64,000 nt of DNA from Clostridium_AT stratigraminis (GCF_045310675.1 NZ_JBJHZZ010000013.1:1-64000); one strand, 5' to 3'; counted from the stretch's first letter, positions 8,737 through 17,648 are shown. Notes: generated by a model from the letters alone, not told the origin. Made by a program: numbers and translations.

Positions 8737-9532
8737 AGGAAACTCCTGCTTTCTTATAGACTTCTACAAAATGACCAACTGGCCCTACTCCTTTACCAAT
8801 AGGAAATGAATTTTCGATAGCCTTAGTAATATACTCCTTTGATAAAATCACAGCTTCTTTTACTGATAATCCCTTAGCTATATAAGACGCAATAGCTGAG
8901 GAAAGTGTACATCCTGTTCCATGAGTATTATTAGTGGCTATTCGGTGCCCATTAATAGTTAGAAACTTATCTTCTGTTAATAGTACATCATTAGCATCAT
9001 TGCATCTATGTCCACCCTTCACTAGAACATTTCTTACACCTAATTTATTAATATCTAATGCTGCAAGCTCCATTTCCTTTTGACTTGTAATTTTAAGCTC
9101 TGTTAAAGCCTCTGCCTCAGGAATATTTGGAGTAACTATATCAGCAATTGCAATAAGATTTTTAAGCTCATTTACTGCCTCAGGTTTCAAAAGAAAATAA
9201 CCGCTCTTAGATACCATTACTGGATCAAGCACTATATTTTTTGCTTTATATTTTATTAGAAGCTCTCTTATAACCTTTATAATTTCTGCATCTGAAACCA
9301 TTCCTATCTTTACTGCATCTACTTCGATGTCCTCAAAAATGCACCTTATTTGCGCCTCTATAACCTTTTTATCTATTTCTTGGACTTCATATACCCCTGT
9401 GGTATTTTGTGCCGTAACAGCAGTAATAACGCTCATGCCATAAACGCCTAAGGCACTCATGGTTTTTAAATCTGCCTGTATTCCTGCTCCTCCACAGCTG
9501 TCTGAGCCAGCTATTGTTAATACTTTTTTCAT
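8723..9532 (-). CDS. thiD: Bifunctional HMP kinase / HMP-phosphate kinase
   Basis: A 269-residue ribokinase-fold enzyme that phosphorylates HMP twice to HMP-pyrophosphate. Motifs: TIAGSDSCGGAGIQADLKT at the N-terminus, VTAQNT, VKIGMV, VLDPVMVSKSG and the C-terminal ATP/anion site TNNTHGTGCTLSSAIA. It is the first gene of the operon. Its ATG at 9532 has AAAAGGAGG. Upstream lie, in transcription order, a TPP riboswitch, an intrinsic terminator and the repeated 5'-UTR element. Confidence 0.97.
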   Translation of the reverse strand: MKKVLTIAGSDSCGGAGIQADLKTMSALGVYGMSVITAVTAQNTTGVYEVQEIDKKVIEAQIRCIFEDIEVDAVKIGMVSDAEIIKVIRELLIKYKAKNIVLDPVMVSKSGYFLLKPEAVNELKNLIAIADIVTPNIPEAEALTELKITSQKEMELAALDINKLGVRNVLVKGGHRCNDANDVLLTEDKFLTINGHRIATNNTHGTGCTLSSAIASYIAKGLSVKEAVILSKEYITKAIENSFPIGKGVGPVGHFVEVYKKAGVSYEED

Positions 9533-9544
9533 TTTTTCCTCCTT

Positions 9545-9622
9545 TTAGTCGGAACACTGAGTAGTTTAAGACCACTCGCTTCCGTTCACAAACTGCCCGT
9601 TAAAGCCCATTTAGGGCTTTAA
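9545..9622 (-). promoter_or_regulatory. Repeated 5'-UTR element, copy A (upstream of thiD)
   Basis: On the minus strand, hairpin TTAAAGCCC/GGGCTTTAA is followed by GGAAGCGAGTGG and CTACTCAGTGTTCCGACT, then the thiD ribosome site. The closely related copy C lies upstream of purA (52401-52478) and a more diverged copy B at 25299-25370. All three end a few bases before AGGAGG or GGGAGG. The strongest local stem here is GAGTGG with CTACTC. Confidence 0.75.
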
Positions 9623-9634
9623 CCTCCTATAAAG

Positions 9635-9662
9635 TAAAAAAATGTGCTGCAAGGCAGCACAT
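9635..9662 (-). terminator. Riboswitch-controlled terminator
   Basis: On the minus strand ATGTGCTGC pairs with GCAGCACAT around a 3-nt loop, followed by TTTTTTT. It sits about 25 nt after the TPP aptamer and before thiD, as expected for the expression platform. Confidence 0.92.
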
Positions 9663-9686
9663 TGAATTAGACATTTGGCTAATTTT

Positions 9687-9766
9687 GTTACGCTCCCTTC
9701 GTTGGTACTAACCAAATCAGGTTCTAAGGGTTGGATTTTCCTCTCAGCTAAAAGCACCCCTGCTAA
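9687..9766 (-). ncRNA. TPP riboswitch (THI element)
   Basis: The minus strand carries the conserved core in order: GGGGTGC, GCTGAGAGG, then ACCCTTAGAACCTGAT and the 3' side GTTAGTACCAACGAAGGGA. These match the thi-box consensus, including the CUGAGA and ACCUGAU ligand-binding strands. The terminator at 9635-9662 follows, so TPP should cause premature termination of thiD-cytX-thiM-thiE. Confidence 0.97.
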
Positions 9767-9921
9767 AAATATTCTATTAGTTACAATGTCATTTTACATA
9801 ATTACATAAAATATTTCAATATAATAATATAATTTTGTACTTAATATCATATATAATAAATAGATTATTAAGAACATATTCTAAATTTACACAATATTTT
9901 AACAAATTTTTTATAAAATTA

Positions 9922-9950
9922 TTGACAAAAGTTGTAAAGGGTTGTATTAT
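9922..9950 (+). promoter_or_regulatory. Promoter of the leader-ORF/ABC exporter operon
   Basis: TTGACA (9922-9927), a 17-nt spacer and TATTAT (9945-9950) give a near-consensus housekeeping promoter. The leader ORF starts about 35 nt after the expected transcription start. Confidence 0.82.
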
Positions 9951-9991
9951 ATTTAAGAAGTTATTTTTAATTATAAAAGGAGGTAGGAAAA

Positions 9992-10156
9992 ATGTTAGTA
10001 AATATGTCAGCTGTAGAAAGACAAAAAATGAACGGCGTAAATAACAGAGCTAATGGCAGTGCTATGTCCATTAAAGGAATTAGTGCGGCATTTAGTGGCA
10101 TATTATCTAAATTTTCATATGGTAGCCCTGCCTTCGTATCGGTGACCACACCTTGA
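9992..10156 (+). CDS. 54-residue leader peptide, BmrB-like in position
   Basis: ATG at 9992 has an excellent AAAGGAGG site 9 nt upstream and the frame ends at TGA 10154-10156. The peptide begins MLVNMSAVERQKMNGVNN and ends SYGSPAFVSVTTP. It has no membrane helix or signal. Two intrinsic terminators separate it from a heterodimeric ABC multidrug exporter. In Bacillus subtilis bmrC-bmrD, the equivalent exporter is controlled by ribosome-mediated attenuation over the short leader ORF bmrB, and this layout matches. Codons 44-46 overlap GTAGCCC, which can pair with GGGCTGC in the terminator. The homology of the peptide itself is unproven. Confidence 0.8.
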   Translation: MLVNMSAVERQKMNGVNNRANGSAMSIKGISAAFSGILSKFSYGSPAFVSVTTP

Positions 10157-10188
10157 TACTAAACGGTTTTTCATTAATATGAAATACT

Positions 10189-10220
10189 GGTCATGGGCTG
10201 CAAAAACCCATGGCCTTTTT
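10189..10220 (+). terminator. First attenuator terminator
   Basis: GGTCATGGG (10189-10197) pairs with CCCATGGCC (10207-10215), then TTTTT. It begins about 33 nt after the leader stop codon. Its 5' arm and loop (GGGCTGC, 10195-10201) could alternatively pair with GTAGCCC (10122-10128) inside the leader ORF. Confidence 0.88.
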
Positions 10221-10260
10221 ATTTGAATTTTATAAGAAACTAACTTATAAGATTAGTAAG

Positions 10261-10283
10261 CCATGGGATAACCATGGTTTTTT
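10261..10283 (+). terminator. Second terminator-like hairpin before the ABC exporter
   Basis: CCATGG (10261-10266) and CCATGG (10272-10277) pair around GATAA, followed by TTTTTT. It lies 47 nt before the first exporter gene, giving a tandem block to read-through. Confidence 0.7.
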
Positions 10284-10329
10284 CATTCTAACAAAAATTT
10301 AACTTAAAGTATGAAGGGGGGATATTAGA

Positions 10330-12072
10330 ATGAAACCAATTCTTAAATATGTGTGGAGATACAAATGGATGGTTATAATCCCATCACTTGCAATGACATT
10401 AGCCATAGCATTAGATATGTTTAACCCATATCTCCAGAAAGAAATTACTGATAAGGTATTTATAGGAGGTGAAAATAATCTTTTATGGATTATCCTTCTT
10501 GGATTCTTATCTATAACCCTAAGCAGAGCTGTGCTTGGTTATGTTAAAGAATATCTGTTTGATGTACTGTCTGCAAAAATTAGTATAGATATTAAAAAGG
10601 ATTTATTTGACCATATTCAAACTCTGCCCTTTAGCTATTTTGACAATATGAACACTGGAGAGCTTATGTCAAGAATAGGTGAAGATGTAGATAATGTATG
10701 GAGAAGTGTCTCCTTTGGTATAAGATTATTTATAGAAAATGCCATATATTTCATAGTAGCTTCTGCTATACTCTTCTTTTTAAATTGGAAGCTGACTATA
10801 GTATGTCTTATAGGAATGCCTCCTATAGCTTACCTTGCACTTAAATTTGAAAAGAAAATCGGAGAATCCTATGGAAAATTAAGCGATCAAGGCGTTATAT
10901 TAAATACTGCTGCCCAGGAAAATATAGCAGGTGTAAGATTGGTTAAGGCCTTTGCTAGAGAAAAACATGAAATATTGAAGTTTTTAAAGCTTAATAAGGA
11001 AAACTTCAATTTAGGCATGGAGCAGAACCGAATAATTGCAGATTACTTTCCTCCAATTGAATTTTTAACAAATATATCAATAGTGCTGCTGGTTGCAGTT
11101 GGTGGAATATTTGTTATGAAGGAATCAATGTCTTTAGGTACTTTAGTGGCCTTCAGCGGATATATCTGGATGCTTGTGTGGCCTATGAGAATGCTTGGCT
11201 GGCTTACAAATTTAATTGCTCAAACTAATGCTTCTGCAAAAAAGATTGCAAAAATTATGGATATAAAGCCTAACATTACGGATAGTGAAGACTCCTTAAG
11301 GCTGCCTATTATTCGAGGAGATATAGAATTCAAAAACGTATCCTTTAAATACAAAGAAGATTATGTATTAAAAGATGTAAATTTAAAAGTAAAGGCTGGC
11401 AGCACTGTAGCCATAATGGGAACTACAGGTTCTGGCAAATCCTCAATAGTTAATCTTATAGGCAGATATTATGATGTAAGTGAGGGTGCAATTTATATTG
11501 ATAACAATGATATTAGACAGGTAAATTTAAAAGATTTGAGAAGTAAAATGTCCGTAGTTCAGCAGGATACTTTCTTATTTTCAGCTAGTATTGAAGAAAA
11601 TATTCGATTTGGAAGTGAAAATGCAACTATGGAGGAAATAAAAGAAGCCTGCAGATTAGCCTGTGCTTTAGATTTTATTGAGGAATTAGAAAGTAACTTT
11701 GATACCATGATTGGTGAAAGAGGAATAGGTCTATCAGGTGGTCAAAAACAGCGTTTATCCATTGCTAGAGCTCTTATAAGGAATTCCAATATTTTAATAT
11801 TGGATGATGCAACCTCAGCGCTAGACATGGAAACTGAATATAGACTTCTTAAAAACTTAAATGAAAGTCATAAAGCTGCTACAACCTTTATAATAGCTCA
11901 TAGAATTTCAGCGGTAAAAAATGCTGATCAAATCCTGTATGTTGAAGATGGTCATATAGTTGAAAGTGGAAAACATGATGAGCTTATAGCTAAAAAGGGC
12001 AAATACTACGATATATACTGTGAGCAGTTTAAAGACTTTAACGAAATACACGATGAAGTGGAGGTGGTATAA
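10330..12072 (+). CDS. ABC exporter half-transporter, degenerate-site subunit (BmrC-like)
   Basis: A 580-residue protein: six-helix transmembrane domain (about residues 10-310) and a nucleotide-binding domain (335-570). Walker A is TTGSGKSSI, the signature LSGGQKQRLS, and Walker B is ILILDDATSALD, with Asp where the catalytic Glu is normally found. This Glu-to-Asp change marks the degenerate ATP site of heterodimeric exporters such as BmrCD, LmrCD and TM287/288. It partners with the next gene, which it overlaps by one base. Drug or peptide export is likely; the substrate is unknown. ATG at 10330 has a GGGGGG-type ribosome site. Confidence 0.93.
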   Translation: MKPILKYVWRYKWMVIIPSLAMTLAIALDMFNPYLQKEITDKVFIGGENNLLWIILLGFLSITLSRAVLGYVKEYLFDVLSAKISIDIKKDLFDHIQTLPFSYFDNMNTGELMSRIGEDVDNVWRSVSFGIRLFIENAIYFIVASAILFFLNWKLTIVCLIGMPPIAYLALKFEKKIGESYGKLSDQGVILNTAAQENIAGVRLVKAFAREKHEILKFLKLNKENFNLGMEQNRIIADYFPPIEFLTNISIVLLVAVGGIFVMKESMSLGTLVAFSGYIWMLVWPMRMLGWLTNLIAQTNASAKKIAKIMDIKPNITDSEDSLRLPIIRGDIEFKNVSFKYKEDYVLKDVNLKVKAGSTVAIMGTTGSGKSSIVNLIGRYYDVSEGAIYIDNNDIRQVNLKDLRSKMSVVQQDTFLFSASIEENIRFGSENATMEEIKEACRLACALDFIEELESNFDTMIGERGIGLSGGQKQRLSIARALIRNSNILILDDATSALDMETEYRLLKNLNESHKAATTFIIAHRISAVKNADQILYVEDGHIVESGKHDELIAKKGKYYDIYCEQFKDFNEIHDEVEVV

Positions 12073-13859
12073 TGGCTAGAAACACCACAAGACAAGATGA
12101 AGATTTAAAAAGACTCTCTAATTATGAAATGACAGCTAGGCTTTTTGGATATCTTAAGAACTATAAGTTGAAGATTTTCATAGTTTTAATTCTACTAATT
12201 TTAGTGATGCTAGTTAACATTATTAATCCTTTTTTGCTTAAGGAAGCCATTGATAATAATATTAAAAACAATGATGTCAAAGGTCTCTTAATGCTAGGAG
12301 TCTTTATGGTTATTATCAATTTCTTAGCAATGATTGCCTCCAGAATAAGAATGATTAAGATGGCAGCCGTTACAAATGATATACTTTTGAAAATAAGACA
12401 TGATTTATATACTCATATTCAAAAGCTTTCTTTTTCCTTTTTCGATAATAGACCTGTAGGAAAGATACTTGCAAGGGTAATTGGTGATGTTAATTCCCTT
12501 CAGGATTTATTTAATAACAGTGTAACAAACTTTATTCCACAGGTATTAACTATAATTTGTGTAGGAGCAATGATGTTTTATTTAAATGTAAAGCTTGCTC
12601 TTGCATCTATAATTCTTTTGCCCGTACTTGGAATATGTATGTTTTCCATTGAGACCTTTTCAAGAAAAAGATGGCAGGAATATAGAAGAAAGCGATCTAC
12701 CTTTAATGCCTATACACATGAAGATTTCTCAGGTATAAGAGTTGTAAAAGCCTTCGCCAGTGAAGAAAGGACTTCGCGAAATTTTCTTCAATTAGTAAAG
12801 GATATGATGAATTCCTTTATAAGTGCCGTTAAGTTAAACGACTTATTTTGGCCTTTGGTAGATACCTCTTGGGGAGTAGGAACTGTTATAGTCTACTGGT
12901 ACAGTGCAAAGCTTATTGGTGATAATTCCATTTCTCTAGGAACTATTATAGCCTTTACCATGTATATAGGAATGTTTTGGAGACCAATTCTTGAAATAAG
13001 CAACTTTTATAACACCTTGATTATGAATCTTGCTGCTGCTGAAAGAATCTTTGAAATAATGGATATTAAGCCTGATATTATAGATATTAGCAGTGCAATA
13101 AAAATGCCTAAAATAAAAGGTCAGGTAGAGTTTAAAAATGTTACCTTCGGATATGAGGATGGTACAGTAGTGCTAGACAATGTAAGCTTTAAAATAAATG
13201 CTGGAGAAACAATAGCCTTAGTTGGACCCACAGGAGCTGGTAAAACTACAATTGTAAATTTAGTAAGCCGCTTCTATGATACTTTAGTAGGTGATGTTCT
13301 TTTCGACGGTAAGGATGTTAAGAATGTGGAACTGGAATCCTTAAGAAGCCAAATGGGAATAATGCTGCAAGATACCTTTTTATTCTCTACAACTATTAAA
13401 GAAAATATAAGATATGGAAGGCTGGATGCAACAGACGATGAAGTTATAGCAGCTGCAAAGGCAGTAAGTGCTCATGATTTCATAATAAAACTTGAAAATG
13501 GCTATGATACTGAGGTAAATGAAAGAGGTTCTAGGCTTTCAGTAGGGCAAAGACAACTGATCTCCTTTGCTAGAGCTCTCCTTGCTAATCCTAGAATATT
13601 AATATTAGATGAAGCTACCTCAAATATAGATACACAAACAGAAAGGCTTGTTCAAAGGGGTATTCAAAAGCTATTGCATGGCAGAACTTCCTTCGTTATA
13701 GCCCATAGACTTTCAACTATAAGAGACTGTGACAAGATTATGGTTGTAAATGATGGAACCATTGTAGAAGTAGGAACCCATGATGAACTTATGCTTTCAA
13801 AAGGGCTTTACTATGATTTGTATATGTCTCAATATAAATTCCTTAATGAAGGAGCTTAA
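12072..13859 (+). CDS. ABC exporter half-transporter, partner subunit (BmrD-like)
   Basis: A 595-residue protein with a six-helix membrane domain (about 25-325) and a nucleotide-binding domain (350-590). Walker A is GPTGAGKTTI, Walker B has the canonical Glu (ILILDEATSNID), and the signature is LSVGQRQLIS rather than LSGGQ. The altered signature would face the Asp-containing site of the upstream subunit, so both halves of one ATP site are degenerate, as in known heterodimeric exporters. It starts at TAATG overlapping the upstream stop, so the two subunits are made together. Terminator follows. Confidence 0.93.
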   Translation: MARNTTRQDEDLKRLSNYEMTARLFGYLKNYKLKIFIVLILLILVMLVNIINPFLLKEAIDNNIKNNDVKGLLMLGVFMVIINFLAMIASRIRMIKMAAVTNDILLKIRHDLYTHIQKLSFSFFDNRPVGKILARVIGDVNSLQDLFNNSVTNFIPQVLTIICVGAMMFYLNVKLALASIILLPVLGICMFSIETFSRKRWQEYRRKRSTFNAYTHEDFSGIRVVKAFASEERTSRNFLQLVKDMMNSFISAVKLNDLFWPLVDTSWGVGTVIVYWYSAKLIGDNSISLGTIIAFTMYIGMFWRPILEISNFYNTLIMNLAAAERIFEIMDIKPDIIDISSAIKMPKIKGQVEFKNVTFGYEDGTVVLDNVSFKINAGETIALVGPTGAGKTTIVNLVSRFYDTLVGDVLFDGKDVKNVELESLRSQMGIMLQDTFLFSTTIKENIRYGRLDATDDEVIAAAKAVSAHDFIIKLENGYDTEVNERGSRLSVGQRQLISFARALLANPRILILDEATSNIDTQTERLVQRGIQKLLHGRTSFVIAHRLSTIRDCDKIMVVNDGTIVEVGTHDELMLSKGLYYDLYMSQYKFLNEGA

Positions 13860-13898
13860 AAGAAGTAGGTATACGACATATCTGGTTTTATGATGAAA

Positions 13899-13923
13899 GG
13901 GGTACTTCAATTTGAAGTACCCC
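13899..13923. terminator. Terminator between the exporter and mglC
   Basis: GGGGTACTTCA pairs perfectly with TGAAGTACCCC (11 bp, 3-nt loop), followed on the plus strand by TTAAATTTGTTTT. It separates two convergent transcripts and may serve both. Confidence 0.8.
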
Positions 13924-13941
13924 TTAAATTTGTTTTAAATA

Positions 13942-14973
13942 TTATTTCTTCTTAAGGTATTTTCTAATATCAATTGCAACTGCAAATACTATAATTAATC
14001 CTTTTATAATATACTGCATATAAGCATTAACACCAATAAATGCAAGTCCATAATTTATAACCTGGAATATTAATACTCCTGTTAAAATCCCTGGAACTGT
14101 ACCAATACCTCCATATATAGAAACGCCACCAACAACGCAGGCTGCAATAGCATCCATTTCATACATATTACCGGTATTGTTTGTAGCACTACCTACACGG
14201 CCAGCTTCTAGTGCACCAGCAAAACCAAATAGTGCTCCGCCTATTACATATATTAATATTAAGTACTTAACAACATTTACACCTGATACTGCTGCTGCCT
14301 CAGGGTTACCGCCTATAGCATACATGTTTTTGCCATAACGTGTTTTATTCCACAAGATATATATAAGTACTGTTACTATAGCCGCATAGATAACCAAGTA
14401 TGGAATTGAAAAGGCAGTTTTATCAAATAAGCTTCCTACTGCAAAATGTGTAAAATCATTATCCAGTCCTCCAACTGGCTGTGCTCCGTAAGGAGGACGG
14501 TCAAAGTAGGTTGAGTTTAATCCATAAACTATTAGCATAGTTCCAAGTGTAGCTATAAAAGGGGGAACTTTAAAAACTGCCACTACAATCCCATTAAAAA
14601 GACCAACTGTTGCACATACTGCAACTGCTATTAATATTGGAACCCATAGGGGCAGTTTTTGTAAGTGAGGATACATTCTGTAAGCATAGTCAGTAGCCTG
14701 AAGCAGAGATGCAGAGATTACTGCTGCAAGACCAACATTACGGCCTGCTGAAAGGTCGGTACCTTGAACAATAAGGATACCTCCTATTCCAAGTGCTATT
14801 ATCATACGTGTAGACGCTTGAGTTAATATATTTCTAAAGTTATCGACTGATAAAAATTCTGGTGAAATTGCTATAATAACAATAAATAATGCCACTAAAA
14901 CAATATAAATTGCATTATTCATTAATAGATCATTAATCTTTTTATTTTTAAATGAAGCTTTTAGTTTTTCCAT
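13942..14973 (-). CDS. mglC: Galactose/methyl-galactoside-type ABC permease
   Basis: A 343-residue integral membrane permease of the BPD_transp_2 family with about ten helices. The conserved stretch GTDLSAGRNVGLAAVISASL near residue 70, GTMLIVYGLN around 145, and IGGNPEAAAVSGVNV (the ATPase-coupling EAA-like loop, about 220) are typical for MglC/RbsC. It ends the mglB-mglA-mglC set, 17 nt after mglA, and pumps sugar across the cytoplasmic membrane with MglA energy. Substrate assignment follows from similarity of the whole cassette to Mgl and is not certain. Confidence 0.9.
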   Translation of the reverse strand: MEKLKASFKNKKINDLLMNNAIYIVLVALFIVIIAISPEFLSVDNFRNILTQASTRMIIALGIGGILIVQGTDLSAGRNVGLAAVISASLLQATDYAYRMYPHLQKLPLWVPILIAVAVCATVGLFNGIVVAVFKVPPFIATLGTMLIVYGLNSTYFDRPPYGAQPVGGLDNDFTHFAVGSLFDKTAFSIPYLVIYAAIVTVLIYILWNKTRYGKNMYAIGGNPEAAAVSGVNVVKYLILIYVIGGALFGFAGALEAGRVGSATNNTGNMYEMDAIAACVVGGVSIYGGIGTVPGILTGVLIFQVINYGLAFIGVNAYMQYIIKGLIIVFAVAIDIRKYLKKK

Positions 14974-14990
14974 TATTATTTTCCTCCTTC

Positions 14991-16514
14991 CTATAGATAC
15001 ATTGCTGAGAGTTTCATAATTTCTGCCTGATTAGTAGTTTTAGTATCTACTATTCCTGCTAGTCTTCCGTTACTCATAACCAGGATTCTATCGGTAGTTC
15101 CTAGAAGTTCCGGCATTTCTGAAGATACCATTATGATACCTTTGCCTTCAGCTGCTAGATTATTCATTAGCTGATATATTTCATACTTAGCACCAACATC
15201 TATTCCTCTTGTTGGTTCATCAAGCATTAGTATTTCAGGCTTTGTCAGAAGCCATCTCCCTATAATTACCTTTTGCTGGTTTCCACCGGAAAGATTGCCG
15301 ATAGCAGTTCTTTGTGATGGTGTTTTAACCCTCATAGAATCAATAACCCATTGAGTATCTTTTTCTATATTTTTATTAGAAAGCAGCCCAAAGGCTCCTA
15401 TATATTTTTCTATGTTTGCTATTATAGAATTAAAACTAATGGATAATCTATCAAATATACCTGTTAGACGTCTTTCTTCAGTAAGCATTGCAAAGCCATG
15501 TTTCATAGCCATTTGAGCACTATTATTCTTAATTTTTTTGCCATGAAGAGTAATACTTCCTGTCTTTAACTTTCTAATTCCAAATAATCCTTCTAATATA
15601 TCAGTTCTCTTAGCCCCAACAAGACCTGCAACACCGAGAATTTCTCCCTCTCTAAGGTCAAAGCTTATATCTTTAATTGATGGTTGATTCTCAGCCGTTA
15701 AATTTCTAACCTCTAAAATTACTTTACCAGGTTCATTACTCTTTTCTGGGAAACGATTGGATAAATCTCTGCCAACCATCATATTTATTATCATCTCTGT
15801 TGTCAGTTCCTTTGCACCTTTTGTAGCAATCCACTGACCGTCTCTCATTATTGTTACTTCATCAGATATTTTAAGAATTTCTTCCATCTTATGAGAAATA
15901 TATATAATTCCAACATTTTTACTCTTTAATTTTTCTATGATTTTAAAGAGATGCTCAACCTCTTTTTCAGTAAGTGAAGAAGTTGGTTCGTCTAAAACCA
16001 AAACTTTTGAATCATAGGAAACTGCTTTTGCGATTTCCACCATCTGTGCTTGTGAAACTGAAAGACTTCCTGTTTTTTGTCTTGGATCAATATTAATGTC
16101 TAATTCTTTAAAAATCTTTTTTGTATCTTCATACATCTTTTGCTCATTAATGAAAACTCCCTTTTCAGGATATCTGCCAAGCCAAATATTATCTAATACA
16201 TTACGTTGTCTAACTTGGTTTAACTCTTGGTGCACCATTGACACACCATGATCTAAGGCCTGCTTAGAATTTTGGAAATCAACTTGTTTTCCATTTAGAA
16301 GAATTTCTCCTTCATCCTTATGATATATTCCAAATAAACATTTCATCAAGGTTGATTTCCCAGCACCATTTTCCCCCATTAAGGAGTGAACTGTCCCTGG
16401 CTTAACTTTTAGAGTTACTCCAGACAATGCCTTTACCCCAGGAAATTCCTTAGATATGTTCACCATCTCAAGTACATATTGATCTTTGTTGCTTTCCCTG
16501 GTTGTGTTTTCCAT
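14991..16514 (-). CDS. mglA: Sugar ABC transporter ATPase, MglA type
   Basis: A 507-residue tandem ATPase. The first domain has Walker A GENGAGKSTL, signature LSVSQAQMVEIAKA and Walker B VLVLDEPTSSL. The second has a degenerate Walker A (GLVGAKRTDIL), signature LSGGNQQKVIIGRWLL and ILMLDEPTRGIDVGAKYEIY, the usual pattern for sugar importers of this class. The EERRLTGIFDRLSISFNS segment is the conserved mid-domain-2 motif. It follows mglB with a hairpin between them and precedes mglC. Confidence 0.94.
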   Translation of the reverse strand: MENTTRESNKDQYVLEMVNISKEFPGVKALSGVTLKVKPGTVHSLMGENGAGKSTLMKCLFGIYHKDEGEILLNGKQVDFQNSKQALDHGVSMVHQELNQVRQRNVLDNIWLGRYPEKGVFINEQKMYEDTKKIFKELDINIDPRQKTGSLSVSQAQMVEIAKAVSYDSKVLVLDEPTSSLTEKEVEHLFKIIEKLKSKNVGIIYISHKMEEILKISDEVTIMRDGQWIATKGAKELTTEMIINMMVGRDLSNRFPEKSNEPGKVILEVRNLTAENQPSIKDISFDLREGEILGVAGLVGAKRTDILEGLFGIRKLKTGSITLHGKKIKNNSAQMAMKHGFAMLTEERRLTGIFDRLSISFNSIIANIEKYIGAFGLLSNKNIEKDTQWVIDSMRVKTPSQRTAIGNLSGGNQQKVIIGRWLLTKPEILMLDEPTRGIDVGAKYEIYQLMNNLAAEGKGIIMVSSEMPELLGTTDRILVMSNGRLAGIVDTKTTNQAEIMKLSAMYL

Positions 16515-16572
16515 GGTTTTACCTCCTTGCCTTGATAATTAATAAATAATATGTTATTAATCAAAATGATAT

Positions 16573-16598
16573 GAGGTACACCTACAAAAGTGTACCTC
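16573..16598 (-). promoter_or_regulatory. Intercistronic hairpin between mglB and mglA
   Basis: GAGGTACAC pairs perfectly with GTGTACCTC around an 8-nt loop, without a U-run. Such hairpins between a binding-protein gene and its transporter genes commonly stabilise or partially terminate the upstream message, giving excess binding protein. This role is inferred. Confidence 0.65.
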
Positions 16599-16610
16599 TT
16601 ATTCACTTAT

Positions 16611-17648
16611 TTATTTATAAGCCTCTTCAGCAACACTTAAGTTGTCTTTAGTTATCTGTATATAATCAACACGAACTGATTTATTGTCATCAAGTTTCCA
16701 TTGAGTTCCATCTGTAGGATTTTTTCCGTTTGCAGCATTTATAGCTAAATCAAGAGTTGCTTGACCTTGGTTTTTAGCATCATTTAAAACTGTTCCTATC
16801 ATCTTTCCATCTTTAATAGCAGTTAAGGCATTTGGAATGGCATCAACGCCAACAACTGGCATGAATTTACTTCCGTTAAAGTAACCAACTTTTTCTAAGG
16901 AAGCAACAGCACCTAGAGCCATAGCATCGTTATTAGCTATAACCATTTCTATCTTACCATTGTTCCTAGCTAGCCAAGCATCCATCTTATCAGTTGCCTT
17001 AGCTGTATCCCACATTGCTGTGTCCTGAGCTAATTCTTGAACATTGATACCAGCCGCTTTTATAGTGTCTATAACATATTTTGTTCTAGCCTCAGCATCA
17101 GGATGTCCTGGTTCACCCTTTAATAGTACATATTGTATTGTATTGTCATGATTTAAATCCCATTTATCTTTATTCTTATTCCATTGATCAACAATAAGTT
17201 TTCCTTGAAGGATACCTGATTGTTTTGAGTCAGTTCCAACGTACCAAGTCTTATCATAGCTCTTTAAAACTGAAGCATCTGGTTCCTTATTAAAGAATAC
17301 TACTGGTATATTCTTAGCCTTAGCTTTGTCTACAATTGTTTGAGCAGCCTTAGGATCAACTAAGTTTATAGCTAAAGATTTAACACCTTGTGCTAGTAAT
17401 GTATCAACTTGGTCATTTTGCTTTGATTGGTCATTTTGTGAGTCAACAACGTTTAAGGTAGCCTTGTCTTTAGCACCTGTTTCAATAGCTCTTCTAACGA
17501 AGGACATAAAGTTGTCATCATACTTGTAAATTGTCACACCGATTTTAGGTAATGAAGTAGAGCTTCCTGGAGTTGTTCCTGCCTTTGATGAACAACCAGC
17601 AAGAACTACTGCAGCTGCCATAACAACAGCCATGACTTTTTTATTCAT
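16611..17648 (-). CDS. mglB: Galactose/glucose-binding lipoprotein, MglB type
   Basis: A 345-residue lipoprotein with signal peptide and lipobox VLAGC (Cys 19), then a periplasmic-binding-protein type I fold. Family features: IGVTIYKYDDNFMSFVRRAIE at the start of the mature domain, the ligand region LAINLVDPKAAQTIVDKAKAKNIPVVFFNKEP, YVGTDSKQSGILQG, VLLKGEPGHPDAEARTKY and IANNDAMALGAV. These resemble E. coli MglB closely. ATG at 17648 has AAGGGGGA. A CcpA-type site lies about 120 bp upstream. Confidence 0.93.
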   Translation of the reverse strand: MNKKVMAVVMAAAVVLAGCSSKAGTTPGSSTSLPKIGVTIYKYDDNFMSFVRRAIETGAKDKATLNVVDSQNDQSKQNDQVDTLLAQGVKSLAINLVDPKAAQTIVDKAKAKNIPVVFFNKEPDASVLKSYDKTWYVGTDSKQSGILQGKLIVDQWNKNKDKWDLNHDNTIQYVLLKGEPGHPDAEARTKYVIDTIKAAGINVQELAQDTAMWDTAKATDKMDAWLARNNGKIEMVIANNDAMALGAVASLEKVGYFNGSKFMPVVGVDAIPNALTAIKDGKMIGTVLNDAKNQGQATLDLAINAANGKNPTDGTQWKLDDNKSVRVDYIQITKDNLSVAEEAYK

